Source of the DNA: Spodoptera frugiperda
Taxonomy: Eukaryota; Arthropoda; Insecta; Lepidoptera; Noctuidae
DNA: 64,000 nt
NCBI RefSeq assembly: GCF_023101765.2
Contig: NC_064238.1
Coordinates: 3,656,001-3,720,000, forward strand
Direction: 5' to 3'
Part shown: one piece after another, positions 25,201 to 40,200 of the stretch
Layout of the letters: every line of letters starts with the position of its first letter
Numbering within the stretch: position 1 is the stretch's first letter
Position numbers and translations under genes: made by a program
The notes under the pieces: model-generated
Seen by the model: the letters and a program-made list of their open reading frames with translations, nothing else
Told to the model about the DNA's origin: nothing
Databases searched by the model: none

Positions 25201-28200
25201 TAAATATTATTTGGACTCGAAAATACATCACAAAACTGACGTTTAAATTGTTAATCATGAGATTGGTTTCTGCAAATTATTTAAGCAGTATAATCCCTAC
25301 AAAAGTCTCATATATCTTTACTGATAATTATTATTCATTATCAATAAACATAGACATAATCGGTGTACATATATAGAAAAAAAACATCCCGGCCGAATGG
25401 AGATCCTCCTCCTTTTTGGATAGTTGGTTAAAGAGTGGTGTTGTTATTTATGCTTCAAAATAGAACTCCAAAACAGTATTTCGCCAAAACAATGCAATAC
25501 TGAGAACGAAGATGCAGATTGTGAAATACATATGAAATGGCTTCATTTAAAACTAATTGTTCAGCACTAACTAGTGTGTAATAGTGTCTATTAGCATACG
25601 TAATTGCTGAATGCATCTATCTGCGTTAAATACTGCGGAATAAGCTATTAAACTTCCTCGTGGTATAGCAAGAATGTGGGTTTTGTTACTATAGGTACAT
25701 ATGGTGGGGCTGCGGTTTCGTTCAAGATTTTTTAAGCTGTTGGCTTTATGAACAGATCTTTGTACGTTTTGGAATTCCCATTGCACACATTTTTATGTGA
25801 ATATCGATACGTTTCATTCAATACCATTTACACATTTTACCTCACACTAAGACTTTTTCCTGTGCCGTGGGTGCGTTTTCAAGCATACACATTTCACACA
25901 CCCAGACACGAAACAATAATTTGTGGATCACACAAAGAATTGTTCCGTACGAGAACCGAAACCCACTACACGTTGCACGGCAGCCAGTTGTCCAGCAACC
26001 GCTCCCACCGTGCAATCAAAATATTCTACTTGTTTTTACTTTGTACCCTATTTTATTGAAGTTCAATCAAGTTCTTGGTCGTAAAATTATGGTTATTTAT
26101 TGTCTAGACTCCTTGCCGGAGTCTGTGTTTCCTGATGGGTATAACCTGGGTGTCTTCAAGGCCCGAGTGAATAGGTTGCTTATGGGCAGACGTGCTCCAC
26201 CGTAGGCCGCATCATCACTTACCATCAGGTGAGATAGCGGTCAAACGTCGACCCAATAAATGTAAAAAAAAAAAAAAGTATAAAAACTGAATTTGAGCCG
26301 AGTTATAAAATTAAATAGAAACGAGAAATGAAAAAGTCAAAACGAAAATAAACCTACTGATAAAAAAATACCGTAAACATCTGTTGAAAAGTGTATCGAA
26401 AAGCCAATATTTACAAAGTGCCCGAATTCAGAAGCAACAAATATGGGAGTCTGAATGTTCTTATTCCGTAATATCCGGATTCACGTTTGGTAGACAGATT
26501 GGTATCGCAAATAGCACGTCTGATTGCTATACGAGTGCGATGGTATTAGTAAATCAATGCTGTTCGATGTTTACAATGTTCTACCTTTAACAGAGTAGAC
26601 AATACACAGGGTACTACCTAATAAAGTATTTGAAAACAGTTTAGTAGTAGTGCGCTCCTCGTAAAGTGTTACGCCTTAAGTTAAAGGAATATCCAGTTAT
26701 GACATCTCCTATCTGTATTTGCTTCATGGTAACAACTATGTAGTTAATAGGTCAACATTGTAAGCACACTGTAGTAAACTACATTTTTGTTTACTACAGC
26801 AAAATTGTGTCAATTAAACTAGCTTCGCCTCGTCTTAGGTCCTCGCTGTAGTCGTCGCCTCCTGTTTGCACTCGATTAACACTTACACAAACTCTGTCTT
26901 AAAAAGCAGACGCGAAACGTTTCCAGGGCACTTTATGTAATCGTTTCCTATTGAATAAACACATCAAGACTTGCTCCCGTCGTTTCCGAGATCGGTTTTA
27001 CTCCCGACTCCTTTATATAAAATCTCAATATTAATTAAACGTTGAATAAATAGTTTGTATCGGGTTCCTGATAATATTTAATTAATAATGTATTTTCGAT
27101 TTAATTAAATGTATTTTGGGGTGCTTTTGTGGGGTTTAATCATTCCACCTTCAGGGATGGTATTGAAGTATTTCCGTGGTCTTTCAAATACTGTTGGTTG
27201 GAAGTGAAGATCTGAAGATTGGGGCCAGTGACATGTTTATTGGCAAATCCTATTTATATTCAACAATAGACAAACACGTGTTAATGTTTTAATATTGATA
27301 TAATGTAGTAATTTGGGTACTTGCAATCTATTAAAATACTGTGATTAAGTATTCAAACTTAAATGTATTTCTAGTACTAAGAGTCATTTAATAAGGTTAC
27401 TTACTTTACCCTGTCTTTAGCAATTATATACAAAATCGTTACTAAGGAATAGTTTAAGTAATCAATAAATGTCTTTGAATGCGGTAGTTACATTACAATT
27501 TTTTTATACGTTCCGAAATTTCAGTGTTCTCATTATTCAATATAGTTTATGGGTACACTTGTTTACCCCAAAATGTATTGCCCACAAAAGGTCCAACTTG
27601 TCTATTTATTTGCATACAACTGAATAGTTTGTGTCTATTTATCCCTGCCGCACTAACAAATATAATAAAGTTTTCAATTTAGTTCGCCGTTTGTTTTATA
27701 ATAGTTTTGTTGTTAAAAATAACATACAAACGATTATTTACGAAAGGAAATTTAGTTTTGTATTTCATGTAACAATTTGTGAAACAGGCAGTCTACTATT
27801 TGTACTATGACTTTGAAAAAAAAAGTAGGAATCGAAATGTTTTAATATTTATAGCATTCCTATTATTTTCCTATATAATTGTAAGTTAAATTTGAGCATT
27901 GGATTCTATCTTAGCAATTGTGCTCTACAGTTTAAACCATTAAACTAATAACTAAATATAAAATAAAAACAAATTCCAAATAATACACGAATTAAACAAA
28001 TAGTACAAAATTGCATTTCAGTTCAAATTACAGACGAAACAGCCAAAACAAAATATTCTTGTTCTTCTTAATTATACCTACAAACCGTTTTCAGTAGCCG
28101 CATACAAGAACATTAAGCTGAAACTTACAGCGTTTCAGGCTGAAACTCTTTCAAAAACAAACTGAAATCACAATAAAATAATTTAAACCATAACGAGAAG

Positions 28201-31200
28201 TAAATCGCAGTTAAAAACCCACGAAAAAAAGTGTTTTTTTCAACGTCTTTTGGAACAGTAACAAATTGCAGTTCTAGTTTAAGCAAAATACATCAATCTA
28301 CGTCAGAGTACTAACATTTGACTATGTACGGGTTACGGGATGAACCCAAAAGAAAGGGTGAATGATTTATTGAACGGACATAAAGATAACATTGCTATAC
28401 TTTGTATCACCCTGTGGATGTGTGCCGAGATTTGGGAACGGGGTAATGACCTTGAATTTGCGTCATGTTTGATAATGTATTAAAGATTTTTGTATCTCTT
28501 GTCTGCTCGCTGGTAAAAATGATACCGTACTGAAGAAATAAAGTTAAGAAAGTAACTTAATTTCTTAAACTTTATTTCGTAAACTATTTATTAAGCCAGC
28601 CAAGGAAATTAGGAATCACATCTCTGGTGGAAAAGCAGCCAAATTCACCATGTCAGATGTATTCTGTAGATAATATTTAAGCAATAAGATAAGTCAGGAT
28701 GCTATTGTTAAAAACTATTCTAATATACATATGTAAAAATTAAGTTTTAATAAATAATTACAATGGCATTCAATGAAATAGCTTTTGTAGCAAACTTAAA
28801 AAAGTAACAACAAAACACTTCTGTTTAGTATAACACGTTTAATATTTTAAATTGTTCAGTACTTTAGTTTTCTGTCAACATAAAAATAGAAAAACATAAA
28901 TTAAGTATATTTCCGAGTGCAAACATGAAGTTTGAACAAATACGTTACCTAAGTATGTAATAAAAGTTGCCGTAACGACAGACAAATTAAAAACTGTACA
29001 CGAACCGGCAAACGGAAAGCAGAAACTTACTCCTAGAATTTTCTACTCAAGTTACTTCAAATGAAAAATTACTTTCACGTTAAATACATGTTATAGGTTC
29101 ATAAACTTGCTATAGTAAACGAAAGTAGCTCGTTCAAGACTTGAGCTTTAGTTTCTCACATAATCAAATACCTGGTATTTATTATTGGTACCTGGAATAT
29201 AATCATTCCGGAGCTGCGGACTATCTAGTGTGTTTACCGGGGCTCCGGCTCTAAAAGCAGGAGTAGGAACGAGGTGCTTTTTAGTCAGTAAGAGTCTAAC
29301 ACTCCCTCTCACCTCACTCAAGGCGGGAGAAGTAATTGAATGATTTTCCCCTCTTAAAAAAGCTAATATTTGTATATGTGAAAGTTTGGAAGTTTGTCCG
29401 TCAATGACGCTGAAACTATTGAGCGGATTTTTATGAAATTTGGCATACAGCTGGGTTACGAGCTGACTTGGTAGTAGGATTTTTTATTCCACAGGAACGC
29501 GGTCAAAGCCGCGGGCAGAAACTGGTTAATAATAATAAAAAATATGATTTTATTTTGCCAATGCTTTACTAAGTAACACTTTCACACGTCACTTTTCATA
29601 TAAAGTAATTAAATGTAAGGATTATTACATTCCTGACATTATTTTTATATGTAGTATGTAATAAAGTAAGGTATATAAAGCTCAGCTAATTTGTGGTATA
29701 AAACAATAGACCTATCCAAAATTCGTAGAATTAATTTAACAACTGAAAAACTGTTTGTACCGTACACCCACCTTATTCCAATATCTCGAGGGAATAAAAA
29801 ACTTTACAGAGAAATTGAGAATTTTCCTATGTTATCCTTGTACTAAGTACAAGCAGATTTTTCCATACGAGCAGCATGTAAATGATCACGTACAACTTAG
29901 ATCAACCTTTACTTAAGTAAGTAATTTAGATTCTTATCGAAAAATGTGTGAAGTTTAGTATCTTGCTCCTACGTAATGCAGACTTTATAGAGATTTTTAG
30001 TAGAATATTTCCTTATCTGCACAACCTTTAACAGTTTTACATACCAAGTTTTAAAAATACTGCAGTATGCATTTTGTTAGTAAACCTTTTTTTACACCAC
30101 ATTCAATTTAAAGTAAAAATCACGGAATATTGAATTTCCGCTATGGTTTGGTACAGTACAATAAAATATACAAACCACTGCATTCGTAACTAAATTTCCA
30201 TTTTCAGAGTTCCCACATTTAATATAGCAGCGAAATAGTTTTTATTGTTTTGATAGATAGATAAACTAATAACAATCGTTTCGGATTTTGCTTTATTAGA
30301 TTAAAAGACTACGGGACTATAGCGAACAAAAAATGCTTTGACTGCACAAAGAATGTATACGCTTTACATTTTTATTTCGCTTTAATTTTTTCATGTCATT
30401 GTTGGAGAAGCATATAAAATAAAATACGTGAACAACATTTTTTCGAAGTGTCGCACACTTTTGACGCATCAACTATTTACATCGAATAAAGTTTCAATGA
30501 ATACTACTGCCGATTTGACTTACCCAAACGTTAAAAGAATTGTTTAAGAACTTAAAACGCTGAGACGAATTCATTCAGCGGGGAGTTGCGTGGAACAGAT
30601 AAAACGTACCATATAAGATATTCAAATCCCTTAAGTGCACGTTGCGGTTGAATTGCGAGAAAAAGTCCCATTTTGAAACGTTGTAAAACTCTTTATTATT
30701 CCAGCTTTGCAGGTGTCTCGAAGGAGATACAATGGGAACCGGGACTGACGGCTGTTACCGTGGAAAACCGGGACACTGCGACCGAAATAATAGTTTTTTC
30801 GCTCTAAAAAGGTTTGAGCTGGGTTGTAGTTAAGCGTAGGCGAAAATTTTGAGACGTAATATTCAGTGGGAACGGAAACCCGTAGCGGAATGTTTTTGTT
30901 TTTAATTTTGGTTCTGCGAAGACAGATTTATGGAATTTTTATTTATGCTGTTTTGAACATAAATCTATAAGACAAAGAGCTCCCGGAAAAAATACTTTGA
31001 TAATAAGACATTGTGAAGTTCCATCCATTACACGTCAATGGTTGATTCATTACTGATAAGTGATACATTCAGACAGTTCCCAGAAATCGTACATGGCACA
31101 AGTAGCAACGTACAGCGTAATCAATAGATGCCTTTGTTTGCGATGTAACTAACACTGCATGATGATTATTGGCAGCACGCCCACACAAATTGATAGTTAC

Positions 31201-34200
31201 AGGGTAATAATTCTCAGCAGATCACTTAGGTCTTCAGATAACTTACTATGTAATGTCATATTCGTACCTAGAATCCACTTCTGGCATGAAAACGGGCGCC
31301 GCGTGAGTTTTTACGACCCTATAAATTTTTAACGTTCCAAAAAACAACGTCTTTTTACTCTCTAGAAAGAGTAAAAACCAGACGTAGTTCTGGCGCGATT
31401 ACAAAATGTATAACTGAATTCGTTTGTAGCTAAATGAATATAAATAATGTAAAAATTTACATTATTTCCAAGTTTATTACCTTACCGCGATCTTGGACGA
31501 CTGCGGGAACATTTCTCTATATAAATTATCTACTACCCACAGTTATTTTTATATCTTTTTTCGTTACAAAGTTTGGAATTAAAACTGCTGGCTTTTTCAG
31601 AAGATTACTGAGTTGGTTGGGTATATATTTTTCACTTTACACTTTTGAAGGAAAATTACAATTTGTGTATGTAATGAGAACAGAGATTTCATGTCTTTTT
31701 TATCTATGTATTCAGGTTTTCTCTATCTTCATAGATAACTAAACCGCGTCATTGTCCAGAGACTCCTTGAAAATAATACTCATAAGACAAGAATTTCCTC
31801 AAAATTTTGCACACATACTTTGTATACAGTATGTATGGAAAGCATAACCAAGTGAAGCTCAAAAAGAAACAGCTCATATTTTCCTAATATAAATCCGAGA
31901 GAGAAATATAAAATATATTCATTCGTTCATTCATACAACCAACACAAAGTCTACACTAGTTTTTGACGACAGGTGCCTGAAAATAGAATTTTCGATTAAA
32001 ATTCGGTATTTTTTCTATACGAAAAAAAAGAAACAAGGTAGATGTCATCCGATATTTCGTCCGAATACAAGCTTCAACTACACGTTGGACTCATGTTTTT
32101 TCGAAATCCAATCTTTGTATAGTCACATATGTAGATATACTACGCAGATATTGTACCTGGGTTCAATCGAGTTGGTTAACGAACCAAAGATAAATGCATT
32201 TTTTTGTCAGATGTAATAGACAGAATGTTTGATAACACCTGCACAATTTTTTTTGTTACAAGTCCTTATTTCTCTTCTGTAGTATTGTGCTGCTTTCCTA
32301 GACATAATACATAGTATTGTATTATTCTAGGTATTATACACAGGAACGTATGCTATTGTCCCATAGGAGAAGAAATACTCAGAAACTACAGAGCGTTACT
32401 TAATGCATTTCCTTAGTTTCCATTACAATAATGCAACTAGTCATATAAGCACGTCAGTTACTATTAAATAAAATGTGAGATATAACATAACAAAATTAAT
32501 AATACACATTAAGTTACAGTTTCCAGAAATAATGACATTATAATTATATCATTAACGTATCATATCCTGCTAAAACATTTTTATGACACAAATAATAAGG
32601 ACATGGAGTCGCCTTCGTACAATATTTTTATCTGTCTTTTATTACAGCTGTCATACAGTTTTTTGTATGTTATCCGAAAGTTTTGTCATAAAAGAGCTCA
32701 TAACATTAATACTAATCCCGTAATTGTTCAGTAGTGTCCAACAATAACATTAATTCATTGACTGCACGGTTGGCTGTCGTGCAACGTGTAGCGCATTCGA
32801 TTCCCGCACGGAGCAAAAAGCTTTGTGTGGTCCAATAACAATGTGTGTGTGAACTTGTATGTTTGTAAACGCACCCACGATACAGGAGAAAATCCTACTG
32901 TGATATAAGCCAACATACAATGCAGGCAACAAGTACGAACCCATTAAATCGAATGTATACTTTTTACAACTGCACGTGTAAATTCATTAGTTCATCTGCA
33001 GCTGTTATTAATCATCGCCGGCTTGTAACACAGTATTAATGGCCCACATTGGCCTCACTATTATATGATTTTTCCAGCAACCGTACAAGTCAACTTTCCG
33101 CATCATTTGGTGCGATACTAATGGATTGCGAACAGGGCTGTTGTCTCGACAGCGCTTTTTGCAGACAAAGTATAATGACGCGTGGTTATGCTCTACTTCT
33201 AGTCCCTAATGTACATGCCATTTTTAATCATATATACCTTTTTGTTGTTGTAATAAGATTAATTTTTGTATACACGAACACTTACAGTACATTAAGTAAG
33301 TAGACGTTATTCAAGAGAGATATACGAGCATTTCTGAGAATATTGCGTAAGTTTTCCGTAAAAAGAAAATATCTATACAAATATTCAATAGTCGTCGCGT
33401 CAAAACCTTCCGTTATTTATTTTGTTTGTACAAAAAGGTGAATGGTAATGTCCACAAAATATAGACAGTCAATTACTTTAGGTCCACGACAGCGCAAATA
33501 TATTTTCTCTTTGAATATTCATAACAATTTTGCCTTTCTTATTCGCGTACTTGTTTTATTTGTGTATCCGACCAATTTCATCATGTCCCCGGAGCAAAGA
33601 CAAACAAAGAAGTGACGTAAAGGTTAAATATTGTTAAAGTTTGAATAAGGAACTTTGGCACGAAATAGATGCGCCCAAATGTTTTACGTACAGGGTGATA
33701 AAAGTCCTTTACGCAGCGTAGGGGAGCGGAGACACACGGACGGAACACAGAGACGAGTTCTTTGTAAATAAAAATAAAACAAATGCACAAAACATTGCAA
33801 AACAACAGTAAACGTTTGTTTTCAGTCCATTGAACACAACCCGTTTCCTTTTCGTCCTGCCTCCGTACGGCAAAGACCTAGTGTAAATATGGAGTTTGAT
33901 TCGCGGAGTATCGTTTTGAAAAGACATATTTTGGAGTGCCGTTGCCGCTTGCTTGAATACTGACGTGTGAGAAATACATTTGTAAAAATGAATATTAGAA
34001 TTTCCTTGAAGCAATTTCTTCGAATGTGTTAATAGAACAAGTTTTGTACATATTTGTATAGTTAGGACGTCGTCGGTTGTTCAAATAATTTGAAGTCTAG
34101 AATAAGTCACGTCATTCCCTAATCACTGCCTTAATTTGGTAGTTTAACCTGCTTTGACCTCTTTGTCAAATATTGTTTGAACTTTATGTTGACTTTACTA

Positions 34201-37200
34201 AGTTTGATTTTAGTAATTCTTTCATGAAAACAGGTAGAAAGATGAATCGAGTCCTTTATAAATATGTCACGCAGTACAATCAAAATAATTTTATAGTAGA
34301 ACAAATCTTTAACAATCAAAACAAAACTTTAATCACACAGCAATTAAGTTACATTCTGACTGAACGAAACAATGTAAAAAAACGATAAAACATTTGAATT
34401 ACTTTGATAACATAGATCTCTCGCAAAGCAAACAGAGTCTTCATCCTGTATACAAATATATGTAGGTGGAGTAAATATTGGCCAGACAATAGCCCCTAGC
34501 TTTATCTCTGGCTATTTGGAACACAAAAACAAAGCTATTATAAGAAATCCAGCGATCTGACGATCTTATTCTCTGGTATAAAACTTGACGACTCCTTCAC
34601 AGCATTAATGAGATTATAAAACTTTTAGAACTCAACTTGACTATTGTTTGTTTTATTTTACTTTTATTGGAATATTAGGAGACGTGGATTACTTAAGTTT
34701 TCTCATATATATACTCTTTAGTATTTACTTCTAACTTGATTTAGCTATACCATTAGAGACTACCGTTATTTTTGTTCTACATAAGGCCGTTACACATACA
34801 TAATATATGTAGCTGTTATTGTGTAAGAAAAACATGTTGATTATTATGTTATCGGCTTACTCACGTAACTGTTTGGCGAGAAACTCGACTAGTTTCAAGC
34901 CATGCTAGAGGCTCATATTCATAAGCAGCATTCCGCAACAGACGATGGTTACAAACAGTTACGTGAGTAAGCCGATAACATAATAATTAATTTAGTATGT
35001 CTCACGAAAGTTATAATAAAAACATGTTGGTTTAATAATAACGTTGCGTACCCATTTTCCCAAGAGTAAATTTATAATTATAATAATCAGATCGACATCG
35101 TTTAATCGTTTTAATTTCAAAGTGGCTTTTAGTGATAGTGCAAAATACATTATCGTTACCGCATTTTATTTAATTACAAAATTAACTTTAATAAATCGGC
35201 TTCATTATTTACCGCCAGTAATGTTGCAAGCAGTTAATGCGACCACAGAAGCCGTTCTCAGTAATAACTTAATCAGAATTGAACGTATCGTTAATCCAAT
35301 ATGTTTGCTTAATGTTCACTGACCTGTGGAAATACAATCATATTCTCCATAATTGTGGAACTCATTTTCGGACGAAGTTTGATATTGCAGTACAACATAG
35401 TTTAGCTTCAAAACTCAATTGTTCATAGTGAAAGTAGATGAGTTTAAAGGTTCAGTACCCTTAGTATAAATTTGCTGTGCGTTTAAAGTAAAATAAAACG
35501 AAAGCACATTCGGCGCTTTGATTGGCCGGCTCGAATAAACCAACCAATCAGAGCGCCGACCGCGCTCTCATTTCGATTACTGTAAACGTAAAGCAAACTC
35601 ATACTAAGGGTACTGGATATAGGTACACCCATGTTTTTTGGCCAATATAAAATGTTTTGGATCAGAGTATGTCTAAAGCTTTAACTACTGAGAAACAGGT
35701 GCTCTTAATTATTGGTTATTTAGGAGAGTTTTCCTAGTACCTATACCTGTACCTTTAGTACGCTTTACGTTTAAAGTAATCGAAACGAGAGCGCGTTCGG
35801 TGACCTGATTGGCCGGCTCGAATAAACCAACCAATCAGAGCGCCGAACGTGCACTCGTTTCGATTACTTTGGTACTGGTAATTGTAGAGAAACTACTGAA
35901 GTACCTACTACAGTACCTATATTAATATTATGTTTTGTCTCTTTCAGATATTCGGCGTATCAATATTCGCTCTTTGTCTTTGGATCTGTATTGAGCCTGG
36001 CTTCAATGAATGGATGCGCATCCTGGAGCTGCAGAAATATTTCATTGGTGTCTACATTATCCTCATTGGTTCGCTTGTTATCATGGTCGTCGCCTTCCTT
36101 GGATGCGGTTCAGCTTTGATGGAAAATGTCCTGTTACTATATGCTGTAAGTTTTTTTGAATATCAATTTACCAAATGATATGGTAAATTATTATGTTTTT
36201 CGGCTTTAGGTCATTATTTGACAAGGAACTCGACTAGTTTCTAGCCATGCTAGAGGCTCATATTCATTAGTACCATTCCGCAATACACGACGCGGCGACT
36301 GTCACGCTGCTACGCATGGCTTGAAACTAGTTGAATTCTTCGTCAAATAATTAATAACATAATAATGAATTTAGTATGTCTCACGAAAGTTAAAATATAA
36401 ACATCATTTAGTAAGTTTATTCACTCAGATTCATACAAATGTAGAAGGAATATGTTTGAGAAAATGGTGTCACGAATTGTTCCAGGAATATATTTGTATC
36501 ATATTAGGATTTCTGCAACTTTGGAAATATAACTTTGACCTCGTTTATGTCAGATTCTTGGCACCATATTCGATTGTCTTATGAAAACGTATGACGTCAG
36601 TAAAGAGTATGTAATTGCGAATATATTCTGATCTTATCTAGGTAACTTACAACTGTTTTGGATAAGACAAATACAATTCGTATCAATATTAACGTAGCTA
36701 CACTTACAAAGTAACAAATCTAAGTCGGACTTACTCAAAGTCTGCCAAGTTTTCACATGAATATTGTGTTATCTTGTCAAGACACGTATTACTTACTTAT
36801 TTAAACAAACGCTTCGAATATGGAGTAACAATAAGAATAGTATAATCTTTTAGATATAAACGAAAATGTCGAACAATAACTTGGTACTAAATTCAAAGAA
36901 AATAATGTATCATGTACTTAGACTAGATTTCTAGGTCGTAAAGTATATGTACAGTTTTTATTTGTATATTTTATTGTCTGCCGTTGTCAGCCATTTTTGA
37001 AGTAGAGAAGGCGTTTGTAATTGACATCCAACAAACAGGCTCTGTATGTCGCACTAATGTTTATTGATTCCTTCATTGATTCAGATTTCATTTAACTATG
37101 TAATTGTGATAATGGATAAAAAGGCCTCAATTGTCTTGTAGTGGTACTACGAGTGATTTCCAAAATAGGTAGACAATGTCTAAAAATCAATTTTTTTTTT

Positions 37201-40200
37201 TCAGTACATAGGATCACAAATAGCAACATTTGTGTTGGGCCTGGTTGGAGCCTGTGTTGTTCTCGACTTCTCCACCTATGACTCCAGCATCCAGCCCCTG
37301 ATCAGAGACGTGACCATGAGGCTGATGAACAACCCACAACACGAAGGCAGTCGCGAGATTCTCAGGATGGTGCAGGAAGGAGTAAGTACAAAATGTATTT
37401 AACGACATCACTAATAAATTAAATCAAAGCCAGAGACATGAAAACTGTAGTCCATGATGATTGACATGGTTACAATTCAGTATTCATACAAAGGGATTTT
37501 TTACAACCTCTTTCTTCTGTACGACCTACCTATGTACTATGCAATCAAAAATAAAAAATAAACCAGATTAAAAAATGTAATTATAGTTCGACATATCCTT
37601 TGAACTGGGTTTTCCAATTTCGTATCTCAGTGAGATCATCGTTCGATGCTGGCCCTCGCAGTGAAAAATCAGGCGAACAAAAAATTTACATCCAGCCAAA
37701 CTTTGTCGCAAAAAAGGAATATCGGGCGTGATTTTTCTCTCGTCAAACTATGGCTACAAAAACGTGCAACAAAACCGTCACATCTAACGAAGCAAACACC
37801 AAAACGCATTTGCCGAATGGGCAGTTGACGAAACTGTAGCACAGAAAGGATACGCTTTGGGGTCCCTACTATTGGCATACTTTGTGTACTGTCGCTTCAA
37901 AGAGTTGCGTCCCGTGCTTCACTATAAGGTTATTTCATGTACTTTTTGACATCAAAAGCAAATTTTTTCATGTTACTTTTGTCGTAACATCTACGATATT
38001 AGCTCATCCTCCAGTTCTGTTTTCAGTCCATAAACCTTTTTGAACCATTTCCCCACATACTAGAATTTTCTTTTGCATCACGGCTAGTTTACGTACAATC
38101 TTATTTATATATTTTTTTCCATATAAACATTCATTTCAAAAGTATAATTCTAAGCATGTTCTTTAGTTCATTGCCTAAGCAGTGTACCCTATTAGAAATT
38201 CATAGAAAATTTGTTTTTCTATTTTCCTTGGTAGGCCTCTGTGATAGTGTCTGGGATACTGACGCTAATCAAATAGACCCGCGTGGCACGTCGCGCGCCC
38301 GATTGCACACTGTTCCGATCATAAAGTCTCCCTCGGCAAAATTTGCATTAATTTTGAATCGGTCTGATCCCAACCGATACTTGTAACACTCGATACATCG
38401 ATTGTCGATGTTTTGAGTTGAAATCTCTATTAGTTCTCCTGCCTAAAGGTTTATTTGAAAGTGAATCTGTTCAAGTTCAGTATTGACGTGATCAATGCTT
38501 GGAAATTTAAAGGGGGGAAAAGACAGCAGTGTTTAAACATTGTTCCTTTTTGTTAGACCTACGGAAATTATATCAATGTAATTAATTAGCGGGTCCAGAT
38601 TCAAGAGATTCCTAATTAATTAATTAAGATTGGATCTACTGTTTCATTCTAATTATCAATTTGGAGAAAATATTTTGACTATAAACCAAGATCCGATGAA
38701 ATTATGATTTTAAAATAGTCAAATATTTCGTTATCCTTTCTATGTTGTTGCGATTATAACCACTTCGAAATAACTGCAAAACCATCCATTTCATTACACA
38801 ATGTGTTTTCTCCTACAGATTGGTTGCTGCGGAGCTGACGGTCCCATGGACTATATCAACATGAACAAACCACTGCCCGCTGAATGCCGAGACTCTGTCA
38901 CCGGCAACGCTTACTTCCACGGCTGCGTTGATGAGCTTACCTGGTACCTCGAAGGCAAGACTGGCTGGTTGGCTGGCATCGTCCTTGCTTCCTGCATGAT
39001 TGCTGTAAGTTACTATTAATCTGCCTTTTTTTTTTTAATTTATTTATTTTGATAAGAAAGAGTGCTAATCAAACATCCTGGTTTTTTCTTTATTTATTAT
39101 TACTCTTGCTGATCAGACCTCCTTTCTCTCTTCTTTCTCCTTCTTATGACATGGGTAATAGCTCTTTCCATTCTTCTCGCTTTTCGTTCTTCTTCTGAGT
39201 TTGTTGGGTGGTAATTGGTCTTGGTTATTTTTCGGTTAGTTTCTATAGCATTACAAAGAAATGTGTTTTCGATGAAAACCTTTAACCTTTCGTATATAAG
39301 ACAACAATAGAAAATACATTGTGTCTCGCGTATATCTGCGTACTGGTACACCATGGGTTAAGGAACGCGTGTCTTTACTTAATAAAATTAAGTTAATTTC
39401 CCTTAAAACCGCCAGTTCTCCCAAAATTAAGTTCAAAAACCATATTACTGATTAAAAGTTACCTTTGAAATTCTCACGCTGCACTTCGGTTACAGCGAGC
39501 TATAAAAATATAATAAAGACTCCAAGGAGTATAAAAGATAATATAATTTTGTTGTGAAAATAGTTTTGTATGCTACTGTAATGATGTAGTTATCTGCGTT
39601 CTTATCTTGTCTCGAGAGTAAAGCGAAAATAATAGCACGTTTGGCTTTTATACCCCGTCCTTACAAGTATAGCAGAAAGTAAGCTTGAAATTCTAATATT
39701 TTGTTTTAAAACCTTTCTGTTTGTGGTTGAGGATGCAATTGGGAGCTTCGTAAATACTTATGTCTTAGGAAATATGAGTATTAGAGAAATAGGCTGTGGT
39801 ATCAATTCACAGAGGTAGAGGTTTTTCATGTCTTTAGTCTTCATATTTTTCTTGAGAGTTTTATTAATGTAGTCTTAGAGGTACCTTGCCATTAATTATA
39901 ATGCATGATTTGTAGAATATATGAGACATAACTGACTAGGAAAAAGATAAACGAACTGTTTAATAATGTACAAGTTTGGCTATTCTTAGTAGGATATTGA
40001 CTGCATATAAGTCAATTTGACCAGTAGAGTTCTTAATCTACATAGCAACCATTATCCAAAGATTTAATATGACAAGACTAGATTGCAGATTAATTATGCA
40101 GATTTTAAGCTTCATCACGAAGCAATCATGAGTTCCACTTTAAAGGTAAAGTGGCTTCATAATGGATTCATAATCACCTATAGGTAACAACGACGGCCTT

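Larger units (their letters stand above)
19223..35947 (+). other. Tsp2A: Intron 1 of the tetraspanin gene (about 16.7 kb)
   Basis: Bounded by gtgagt at 19223 and ag at 35946-35947. It is AT-rich and holds no supported gene. It contains SINE fragments (20353, 22045, 25841, 32759), retroelement tails (20506, 24657, 26100, 29362), a noctuid-type dispersed repeat (29207), a MITE with perfect 35-bp inverted ends (34841) and two fold-back MITEs (35453, 35751). GC-richer patches at 22690-22910 and 23480-23700 are candidate regulatory DNA. Confidence 0.8.

Noticed and set aside
25748..26205. 103-aa and 112-aa frames
   Set aside because: Composite of a minus-strand SINE and a truncated LINE C-terminus; only the last part, from about 26105, has protein resemblance.
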